Below are positions 45,401-57,400 of a stretch of 64,000 nucleotides of DNA, piece by piece. Each line of letters begins with the position of its first letter. Position 1 is the stretch's first letter. Made by a program: the position numbers and the translations under genes. This DNA is from Stichopus chloronotus. Lineage: Eukaryota > Echinodermata > Holothuroidea > Aspidochirotida > Stichopodidae. A model generated the notes under the pieces. The model was not told the origin of the DNA. It made no database searches and was given only the letters and a program-made list of their open reading frames with translations. The stretch lies in the NCBI GenBank assembly GCA_021234535.1, contig CM037850.1, forward strand, positions 3,286,001 through 3,350,000. The letters run 5' to 3'.

Positions 45401-48400
45401 GACATCTCCAAGTTCTCCCCACCCACTAAAAATGATGAAACCTAAAACAGTATGAGATTATAGACTGCAAAATTGACACTACATTTTTCAAAGCTGAATT
45501 TGGACCAAAAATTGCGCCATTTGCCAAATTTTTCCACCCATGACCTTCCAATTCCCTCTTTGTCGAAGGTGAGGGGGAATACTCCAGCAAAGTGATTTTT
45601 AAAATAGGGAAAAGTTCCCAAGTTGACTTTTGGAGGTGGATCCATGCCCTTGTTCTTAACAAGAAGATAATTGTAGTTTACCAATCTTGAGTGACCTTCC
45701 CAATCGTATCAAATAAATACAATAGAACGTCAACTGTCAGTGCTCATCACACAGTAATATGCCTGCTTGGTAAATATAGTATAGCAGTTTCACTTTTTCT
45801 CTAAGAGGGGGACATCTCCAATAATATAGTGAGAAGTAATTACTGTCAGTACCATTACACTGTAATAACCCTGCTTGGTAAATGTGGCAATTTCACTCCA
45901 TTTGGTGGCAATATTGCAAACACTCAAGTACAGGAGCACAAGAAAGAAAGGGAGAAAGAACGAAAAAAAATAGTTGAACTGCAGAGAACAAGATTAGAAA
46001 TCCTGGATATGACACACCAGTTTTGACACTAATTTCTCTTGAACGCAGACTCGTATCTGAACTTGTGGGATCATGTGCCTGCTGACTCTGGAGAAATGTA
46101 TCTCTTGTGTTGTTTCGGCAAGGAGATTCTGCTTTGAAACTTTCTTTGTAGTTTCAAAGCAAAGTCGGCCCGTCCCAGTTTAGATATTCTCTTCACATGA
46201 TCTTTCAGTGGCGGAGAGGGCCACTAAGTTGCCTAACAATAGTCCATCTCATTCCCAGTCGGATGTGGCTTGATTTCTGCAGTTAGCTGGGACTGCGGCA
46301 AGTCCCGTACAGTAGCTGATTTTGGCTGCGGTACCTAAATCCTAAGACCTGATCCAGGAGAAGAACTAACTCTATGGAGGACTCCTTTCTCTGTGCAATT
46401 ATGAATGCATGCATGCACAAACGATGACCAACAGTATAGTGCAGTGTACACTGAAAGCCTGTACAGTAGTATCTCTTTAGTAATTGGCTGCTGGGATCAA
46501 ATTAAAGTACATGTTATGATGGCAACCAGAATTTTTGTTCAGCATGAACAAACCCGAATAGTTCTACAAAATATTCTTTGTTGTTCGGTCAGTGACTTTG
46601 CTACATTGAAACTCAGCATTATATGACTAATGTATATGCAAATGCAAATTGATACTGTATGTAATACTGTATGTTGTATATTTGCACTTCCTTTCAGTTC
46701 TAATTAAGTTTACTTTATGGTGTCTAGTACTGGTTGCAAAGCATGTGCGCATATCATAACCTGAGTTACGTGGTGTATGTGGATGTACAGGTACAGTGGC
46801 ATAGAATGTGCACACCTGTAGTCGATGGGAATTTGCACAAACATGACAGATTACAGTGCAGCCATTGTGAATTATGTTGTAGACAGTATTAAAGACCTAC
46901 TGTACGTACTGTGCAATACCCTGCGCATTTACTGTACAGTGGGATACCACTATGCATTAAATTTTATCATTCTTACAGTACTAACATGATTTAAGTGAAG
47001 CCTACAGTAATCTTACAAGATTATGTACTTTATGTACAAAATTAGTTGATATTAAGTTTTATAAAGTAGACCTTGCATTCTTGAGCACTGTACAGTAGTT
47101 GTGTCAGAAAAATTATGTTCTTTAGGTATTCCTTCTTTTGAGTAAAAGGATACAATGTTTCTGTCCTGTGTTAACAGTTTCACAATTTGACTTTTATCAC
47201 CTCAAGCACAATTTTTATTCTAGTTTCAACATCCGCTTTAGGATGCTAAGGTATACTGTAGTTAACACATTTACCATTTACTGATGCTTGTGCTAAGTCA
47301 GTAGAACATGCATTGTTATGCAAAGTGACCAGGTATCGGTTGATCTTTTGCATGTATTCCTAATTTTTGGCCTTGGTGAAAACAATAAATACAATACTGT
47401 GTATGTTTCACTATTCAAAGGTGTAGTACTTTCAGTGTGTGTGGTTTGGCTGCACAGAGTGCTTTTAGTGAATATTGGAGGGCTTTCGGATAAATTCCCA
47501 TTGTACTGACGCCACACGCTGTACTGTTTCTTCATGCTGACAGCATGATAGATTTTTCAATACTCAACAGTGACCTTTGTCTGGTGATGTCCATGGTTTC
47601 ACTTTCCATTGCACTCTAGTCATGTTCAATGGAGGAACATTCCTCTAATGAAATATTCACCCAGACCTTCTGTTTAATGCAGTATGAAATATTTGACTTT
47701 GATCCCTAACAAAAGCAAACAAAGCAATATTTGTTCACTTGTGGAAACCATAAATCTTGATAAATTGTTCTCTGTCAGCTAAAGAGCTGTACTACTACCA
47801 TCAGTGTACAGTATGTGTAATTTAGATGCATACTGTGCATTACATTATCCATTGAAAATCACGCTAATGTTATCAGATGGTATATCATATTGTAAGGCTA
47901 AAGATAGGCACTGTACGTGCACTAAATTTTTTTGTATCATGTGACCTATTATAGCATATTTAGCATTTCTTCAGATTTTACTTGAGCTATTTTCTGTGAA
48001 TTAAGGATAACTATTGTTCTACAGAATGGAAAGAAAGAAACAATGACAGACCATAAGTTGCACTTGCTTCATAATAATTTATGACGAAAATAGTGAAGAA
48101 CAATACAGTAACTTGGACCAGGTGATTTCAGCTCCTCTGAAGGCTTTGTCAGCATTTTTTTTTTTGCTTAGCATATTTGGAATTTGACCTTGTGGTCAAT
48201 AACTAGCATTGACCCTGAGTGATACCTGTTCTTTTCTGTTCCTTTTCCTCTTTCCTTCTTCTTTCAGCCTCTCTACTGTATTGTATGGAAATTTACTGCT
48301 TGAATGTATTTCTCTTTTGTCACATTTCTCTCCACACTTTAATCAATCATCATATCAGTCAAGAGATAAGGCTTTGTTTAGACACTTAGCAACAAAGTAC

Positions 48401-51400
48401 AGTATTAACCAAGTCATCACATGCATTAACAATTTTAGGGGCAATGGGTCAGCTTTCATTGTAAATCAATTGTGAAACTTTAACCAGCTAGAAGCAATTT
48501 CTGTTTGATTTGATTATTGTACAGAAGAAAAATAAAAAAAAATTCAGTAATATCATAAAAATTCAAAATAATCATGAAAAATCAAACGTTACAATCATGA
48601 AATATTGAAAGTTGCAGCGAAACATATTTGGAATTATTAGTAATAATCGAAGAGAATTAAAGTATGTATGGTTAGCGAAGCGCTTGTATAGTGCGTTCAG
48701 AATTCTCAGGCATGCCAAATATTGGATCTATGTCAACTGTAATGTAAAGTGTAATGAGAGAAATAAGTGTTATAATCGAAGTATTAAATAGGTCTAGATT
48801 GTACCAGTTGTCCTTTGTTTGAATACGGTGAAAGTTTTAACAGCAATAGGGTACACATCTTTGTGGCTTTTGTTCAAAGTGTGAGGTACTGTACATACTG
48901 TGGTACATGTGTTGCCACTTGCATCACAAAATGAAGAAAATGATTTTGTCTTTAACTTTTCACAGTACAGTACTTTTCCTTTTCATGTCCACAAGTATAG
49001 TATGTGAACATCAGCTGTACAGTTAATGTTCTCGCGTGTGCAGGCACTGTAAATTTGTGATTTGTCTTCAAAGTGTATGTTTTCCAATCAAAACCAAAAA
49101 CAACATAATATATATCTGGGGACTGGTTTCAATAATTTGGTTAAAAGAAACAATTCCATTTGTTATTGAAATCTTGCTTAAGTTGTAGTAGTGATGAAAA
49201 ATAATTTTTACTTGAACTTGAACTTGCACCTGTTCTGTTAAAATTTATCATTAAGGATGACATTTGTCATTATGGATGACCAGGTTGTGTCTTTATTGCT
49301 TTTGTTCTGTATTTTGCCTGCCAAGTTAGAAAAACAAAAGCAGAATCTTCCTTGTCTCTATATTTTGGAACCATTGGTAGACTTAAGGTGTTGAATATAC
49401 AGTATAATTTTGCTTTGTGATTTTGCAGATATTGTTTGCCCGTATTTACCGACTATTCATTGCAGTCAGCGCAATTCCCTTAAGTGCTGCTACATATTTA
49501 TATAGAGGGCATTGAATTATATTAAGCAAACATAACCTACTGGCCATCTGTTTTGTATTGGGTGTTGTGCTATACAGTCATTACTTTCAGTTTTTGCCAC
49601 TTGTTTGATCAATAGTTCACCAATGTTTCAAAAAAAGACTTTTATATAATGCTGTGCTGTTGTTAACATTGCTTTATGTACCTACTGAATGTAGTATGTG
49701 TTTGAAAAGTACCCTGAACTTAAAATGTTAAGTTTTTGCCTCACTGTACTGCACAGTACAGGGCTCATAATCACAGACTGTATGCAACCTGGGATGGTAG
49801 TAAACTGACTCCAGACTTTGTGCAAACTATAGAATGGACAGCTTCCTGCATGGCTTACCATTCATTATTTTGTGAACCTTGTGGAAACTAGTACTGTAAT
49901 TGATTGACAGGCTCTATGCACTGCAGTAAAGTATATAGGCTCAATGTACAGTATGTCATGGATAGAGGTCAGTGACATGTTGAAGTTTAAAACTTTGATA
50001 ATGTACTGTACTGCACATTATACTGTACTCCTGTAGCCGGAAATAGTTAATTATACAGTACTTTACTGTAAATTCAGACACAACTGCTGCTGAACAGTAA
50101 TATGAATACATAACTAATGAAAAAGGGCTAAGGAATTCAGTACAGTATCATAATCAACATTGAGCACTCTCTATCTGTTTTACGTCTCCATCTGCATAAA
50201 CTTGACAGGTACTGTAACTTCAGGTATATACTATAGTAACTACCTTGAGTATAAACAAACAGTAATGCTTATCAAGTGCTGTACTGTAATTGGCTCAAAT
50301 ACTGTATTAAAGTACTCATCTACAGTATGTTGGGGCCATTTCTCTTTTCTGGATTGGTCTTTGCCTGCATTGTCTTCTTTAACTGGTCTACAGTATTTGT
50401 ATTGTCCTTATTGTTTTAAATCTTTCACATTCATATATTATCACATTTACTTTTTATAGTTTGAAATGTTCTTTTGTTTATTACTATTTTCGAGTACTTT
50501 TTGTAGAATTGCACGCTTTACTGTATCAATAAAATTACTATCATTTCCAGTTGCAAACTGGTGAAGATCCAAGTACAGCTGCACAGTAGGTGAACTCTTT
50601 GAGAGATTTTCGATTTGAGCCATGACATCTTTCATTATTTACATTTTCAGCTTTGGGGGACGTACCACAGCCCATCACGTGTTGAGCAAGGTATAAAGAT
50701 GAGTCTTTCTCCATTACAACTAGATTACGTCGACTTGTATCTCATACACTCACCATGTGGACGAAAGGTATAGACATTGTCTTATTTCTTTCCTGTAGAA
50801 CTTTACCATTAAGTGTACAGTGCTTGACATCCCATCTTGTGCACATTGAGCATTAATTGAAGAAAAGGTCTAACACAGATGCCAAGGAAAGCAATAGTAT
50901 GCCTGAAATTGAAGTTGGGTAGCTGTGTAAAATGTATACAGTCCTGGCCAGTTGAACAATTATAAGTTCAGTAATGCCTGAAGTACAGTAGTTGTCAGTT
51001 GCAGATTCTCTGTCGGTCCAGCTAGAAGAAAATAGAAGTAAAAACCCAGAGCTGATATCAGCACTGGTTACAATGACTTTGAATCATAGTCATTTTGTTC
51101 AACCATGATATGTGATATTGCAAAACCTACCCAGCAGTATTGCAGTTTGCAGTTACTGTAGATGGATTCTTTGATGATTTATGTTGACACGCCTGCTTTC
51201 ATGTAAAGATAGAAACTGTATGAAGTTTGTGTTTTTTATAAAAAGCAATAATTTATTGTACTGTAACTTCTTTTTCTCCCCTTTAAATTTGTGTTGCAGT
51301 TTGTTGATGATAAGACATGGTTTCCAAAGGATGAAAATGGCAAGGATATATTTGATGATGTTCATTATGTGGAAACATGGAAGGTAATTTACTGCCATAT

Positions 51401-54400
51401 GATGAGCATCTGTTATAACGCAGCTGGATGCCTCATATGTACCAGGTGTGTGTTGATGCCTTCATGTTATTAATAATTTCCTGTCGTTGAGGTGATGTAC
51501 AGTAAAATGTTAGTCATCTCCTTCACGATGAAGTTTCCTCACATATAGTTTCTGATAGTCGTGGAAAATCACTTTAAAAGAGAGATGACTACAGGATAAA
51601 TTAACCATGCTCTAAAACATTAATCTAAGGGAACTCTTCATCCTGTTTTAAAAAAGAGTTTCAGATATGTTTAGTTTCAGATATACCATGACAGTTTTTA
51701 AGAGGAGATTTGTTTTGACTGTTGATGTTTGAGTTAATGACCACAGAAATCCTCTCGTTTTAACAACTCAAATACGATGTGATTTTAACATTTATGGCCC
51801 TACGTGCTGGAGATTCTCCGCATAGGTAAACGTTTAATTGAGGTGAATAAAGACCTAAATTGAATTGATTATGCAGAATTAATTGACTGATGTAAGTAGT
51901 GTCCCATCAATCAGGAGTCATACTTACAGTTAACATACTTACATTCAGTGTTGACCAGTGTTTCTTTCACTGGTGTTTGTTTTATTCAAGAAGTGTTCAT
52001 TGTTCATATTTTACGGTGAATTCAGTTGCTACATATTCTGTAAACTGACATCATTGTCTCTTTTTTATTCAACATTTTGTATTGACATCATTTGTCATTT
52101 CTCCTTGTAGTATTCACTCTCACTTTGAAAAATATGATGTATGTCTTCTTTAATTGTTTTATAGTTTTCATATACTTTCCATGTACAGTACTTCATTCCT
52201 CTCTGCAGGCTATGGAAAAGTTAGTGGAGAAAGGACTTGCCATTTCAATTGGTGTATCTAACTTTAACACAAAACAAGTAGAAGAGATTGTCAATGCTGC
52301 ACAAGTTCCTTGTGTAATGAACCAGGTAAAATCTTCTTAGTTTGAATCAGTAATTGTCATGTTAGCATAAAAGATTCAAAGCTGAATGGCACGCTATTGA
52401 TCAATCCCTCTCTGTATTGTCCACTTTTCTTCGTTTTTTTTTTTTTTAAGGTGGGATCTCTCAGTATGTTAATGCCTAAAAGGATGAAAAGTACTGTAGC
52501 TTTAAAAACTCCCTCTCTTCTTTTGTTGATGTGATGTGTTACGATTTTTTACATGAGACCAGTTGATAAGACATTTAGAGGAAGTCTTGCAGGGATACGT
52601 ACTGCCAATACATTGTACACCATAATTGCTATGTGCTGAACTGATGATGCCAACTGGTTTGATGAGTTTGGAGTACACACTGTTATCATTGTTGGATATT
52701 TGTTTTGAAAAATTGTGACACATGGTACTCTTTTTGTGAATGTTCTCATTACAATGCTTGTTTGTAAATAGTTAAACTGACAGTTTACATAAATTGTGTA
52801 GATTTTTTTTTTTTTAACAGTGTCCAGTCTTTCAAGTGAAGGAATGTACTGTAGCATGTTTAATTTGAAAAGTACAAATAAATAGTGAGTGGCACCTTCA
52901 CTTAGCCCTTCATTTTCTGAGAATACACGTGTCATAGATCCTGTCATCAGAAGTCAGTCACAAAGAGAATGTCAAAAGAATCACAGTGGAAAACCAAAGT
53001 GGCCAACTAAGTGTAAATTCACTGTGCAAAGCTTTTTGGAAATGAATGTGTTCAATGAACAACACTGAAGAAAAAGTGGAATAAAAGCTGGTATTTTTGT
53101 TAGTAGCTACAGAGATTGTGGGGTGAAAGATGTTGTTGATCAGACATTCCCAGCAGAGTACAATATGTGAAGCTGACTTCTAGAGATTACCATAAAGCTA
53201 CATATGTTTGACACAGTGACCTACCTCACTTTATAGTTAAGCCCAAAGATTTGTTACCTCAAGTAGCTAAGTTAGTTTGCAAGTTAAATATAACAAGTTA
53301 AGGCAAGGATCGGAAATGAAACGAAGATAAAAGATAGCCTATTTTTGTTGTTTGATTTCAACCTATAAACTTGAGCAATAAATGGCCAGACCCAAGTTTA
53401 TGTGGTTAACTTGTGTAAAGAGTGTAGGTCAATCATAGCAAGTCTTTTAAGCAATTTATTGTGATGCTTCTGCAAGTTACTGACAAAGACGATCTTGTCC
53501 TCTTGAAGGTCATCAGTAACTAAAGAGTCATGACAGTAATCATGGTTGAAGACATTGATACTACAACACTACTGCATTCACACCTAACTATAAGTATTTT
53601 GTTTACAATCAAGAAGACTTGAAAAAGATTTTTTTTGTGTGTGTTAAGACTCACCTAAAGCAAAGAATCAATAGATTACGTTTGAGTAACTTTGAATGAC
53701 CCACATTTGTGGTCTGACATGATTTGCCAAATGACAGCTTAAAAAGTGTTATGTTGAAAATGCAAGACATTGCTCAATTCTCCATTACGAGGACAGTTTA
53801 ATGTAAGAGTCCAGCATCAGTTATCCACACATATTCTATTCGTCATCAGATAGGTGTTAGTTATTCCTAAATACTTGAAACTGTAATGACAAGCTAAAAT
53901 AATGTAATTTGTTAAACGCATTTGTTATAACCAGATATAGACACATTATCACATCTTGTGTTAATGATACAAACTACAATCAGCTATCAAAATGACATTA
54001 TTGCATCTTTATGAATTTGCTTTGTGATGATAAGGTAGTATTGTCACAGATTAATCTTTAGTTTGAAGTGTATTTACATTGAATATTTAATGTATTTAAT
54101 GCTTTAATATAGCAGATGTGTGTTGGGGAGTTGCTATTTTGCACATAGAAGTAAACTGTTTATAGTAAGAGAAATGAAGATAGGAATTATTTGAAGATTT
54201 GACCCTGACTCATTGAATTGTATATTACTCATTTAACCACAGATCGAAATCCATCCAGCAATAGACCAATCAGAAATTGTCAACTTTTGTAAGTCAAAGA
54301 GTGTAGCACTGACAGCTTACAGTCCATTCGGTTCACCGGACAGGTCTTGGTAAGTATTAGTTATATTAAATTGGAGAATTACAGAACCACAAAATAAACA

Positions 54401-57400
54401 AAGGTTTTCTCATGCTTGTTCAGTCAATGATATTTCTTTATAAAGTGATTGGTCATCTTATTAATTTTTCATAAGACAGCAATCTTTGATTGATAACCCT
54501 CTGAAAACACTAGGTTACCATCACTCTTTGCACATATTATGTGTACGTGGCTTTGGTATTGTAATGATGTTGTTCTCTGTGCACCACTAGCACATGCAAA
54601 GAGTATAATGTAAATGTCAGCAAAGGATTATCAGAGAGAGGACTGACCCCCCGTCAGACTTAATGAAACAATCAATCACCTCTAAACCACCTAAGGCTGC
54701 AATTTCAATTCAGTTCAAAATTTATTTCTCACATATTCCAAGCAAGAAATTACGAGGCAAAAAAATATTAGGAAAAGATGCGGAAAACATGTATGAAGAT
54801 CCCTAGAAAAGAATTTTTCTTATCAGAGATAGCGACCTGTATGTTAAAGGGAATAGGGCGTTTATAATACACCACCATGGTGTACAAAGAAAATAGCTTT
54901 AACCATTGTTAAACCATTAAGCCTCATAAATAAACATCTGTCAAAGCTTCATCTCCTCAAACATTATGAATGTGATGAGTAACGGAAGATGCATCATTTG
55001 AATTTTGAAAAGTTTGGGTGAACAAATTATCGTTGAGCCACAAATAACTGAATTTCTATCCTGTGAGAATCTTATTCCTTGAAAAGAAGGCTACTGTCCT
55101 TCCTTATTTTGAATAGTCTATTCATTCTTACGTCCACAAACATTGGTCTTAAAATATGGTTGTTTTCTGTAAAGCAAACGCCCTATTTCCCTTTAAGAGA
55201 TCGCAAAGAATAAAACAAAGAAGCTAAACAATTTGTACAATCTCATACCTTTTGCCTGTTGCCCATGTTCATTAGTGTCTAAGAATAATGTGTGCTGTAT
55301 TACATAACACTTGAAAATGATATCCCAGAAGCCGATCACCTACTGTATACATTCCTTACAAACTGAAGGCAAGTACCATAGTTTGCATAGTACCCAACTT
55401 GGCTTGTTTGTATGAATAGTAATGTGTGTTTGTATGTATGCAATGCCTTCTCCTGGGCACATCTCAATCCTGTTAGCAGACAGCACTTTTTATACTTGGC
55501 ATAATGAATGCATGAATACTTTTATTTTTGTGATCTTGTTGGGTTGCCAGTCTTATAACTGTAACTGAGGTTTGTAAATGTAAAATCCTACAAACTAGTT
55601 GTCACCCATTACTCTGATATCATAAGAGATGTTCAAGTTTGAATAAACATCTTTTGTCCACCCCCAAACATCTTCAACACCTAAACAGTTTTTCTACTCT
55701 AGCATAGATATTGAATGAATGAGTCAGCCTTGGTTACATTTTGTGCATGGATGTAGTGAGCAGGAAAAGCGAGTGGAAACCCAAACAGATTAAATTATAT
55801 TGTAAGATTACTGACTTGTTATTACAAAGGGATTATGTCCTACAAGGTTACCCTGATTATTAGTTACACCAAAGATTTAATGAAGTTTAACAGTCCAGTA
55901 AGTTTTAATTTCACATAATGAAAGAATTATTGGAATTACATAACTAAAATGAGTGAATTCTATTTGTCATTATTTCTCATTAGGCAGAATGTTGAAATTA
56001 ACAAGTCAATAAACCTGGTAGAAATAAAATGTCCACTAATTAGAAAAGCTTTTTGGTCCTGGGTAGATTTTGTTAATTGTCATATTGCATGTGAGACACT
56101 ATTGCCTTTGCTCTGTTTTTAAATTTACAGCACATGTGGCTCTTTTAGTCAATAGTATTTAAAATCTGTCATGTTTTTGTTTGTATTTTTAATTTATGTG
56201 ACTGTTTGGTCTATCTTTTTCCCCCCCCCCCATCACTGAAAATTAATACATGACATTTGCATTTTACTATTTTGCATAACTGCTGTATGTTCCTCTCGTG
56301 TGACTCTATTCGTAGCAACCTTTTCTAAATATGGGAAATATCATGGAAAATAAGGCATTGATGTAAGAGAAGCACAAAGTCTCGAAAAGTTAGAATAAAA
56401 ATATATATTAAGAGGCTTATTGAGTTGTTTCATGAAATTCACTAATTTTGTATAAACCTGTCAAGTTTCCTTCTCAAACTAATGACAAATGGTCAAATTA
56501 AGACAATCCCAAATATTTCACATACAAGGGAACATAAGAGAGTGAGTAGTGAAAGATTTAATTTGGTTTTTGGAAATTTGTGACCATCCTTTTTTTTTTT
56601 CAGATTGGTACTTTGATATTCACATGTACACAGTCCAGTACAAGTACGGGTCAAAAATTTAAAAATTTTGACAGGTTTGATGACTAAGAATGTGAAACCT
56701 GACTGAATATGCTAATTATTAGTATTGTCACATGTCGTCTATACCATTCAAAACCATCAGGAATTTGTCAGTATCTACTCAATGAGCCCCTTCATTATAT
56801 CCATATGTATTAATCTGTTAAATATTTTGATTGCATAACAGGGCATCTGATAAAGATTTTAACCTTCTTGGAAATTCAGTCGTGAAGGAGATTGCTGATG
56901 CCCATGGATGTACCACTGGTCAGGTTCTTCTGGCATATCATCTGAATCAAGACATTGTTGTTGTACCTAAAAGTGCAACACCATCCAGAATTAAGGAAAA
57001 TTTTGAGGTAAGGTTCAATATTTTGTCCTTAGATGTCTAAGTCATTGTTAATATTTCTACAGAAAAAACACAAAAACATCCAACTTTCACTGAAACACAT
57101 CTTAAGGAAATGCTTTCCATCTTCTGAAATGCATGTTTTTGTTTTAAAAAATCAGGAGATGGTGACTTGAGACTGCTAAGTTGATTGGTGGACAATTTTT
57201 ATTGCATTGTGACATGATCACTTTTTTTGAATTTGGTTACCCTCAAACCCTCAAAAGAAAACAGTACTTTTACAAAACAATATGTTTGCTTTTACTTTCA
57301 TGAGAATAGTAACATTTCATTCATGAGAAAATACATAAACCAGAAATTCTTTGAAAGGCTGTACGTAAGCTTGTACTGACAAACAATTTGTGGGGAGTCC

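Noticed and set aside
42300..52900. TACAGTA words as targets or precursors of miR-101-type RNA
   Set aside because: The similarity is limited to a 7-base word repeated in introns, with no hairpin precursor seen. Composition decay is a simpler explanation.
54844..55196. Firm assignment of the MITE-like element to piggyBac
   Set aside because: TTAA at the ends is suggestive, but the following bases do not match the usual piggyBac terminus and the duplication cannot be separated from the inverted repeat.
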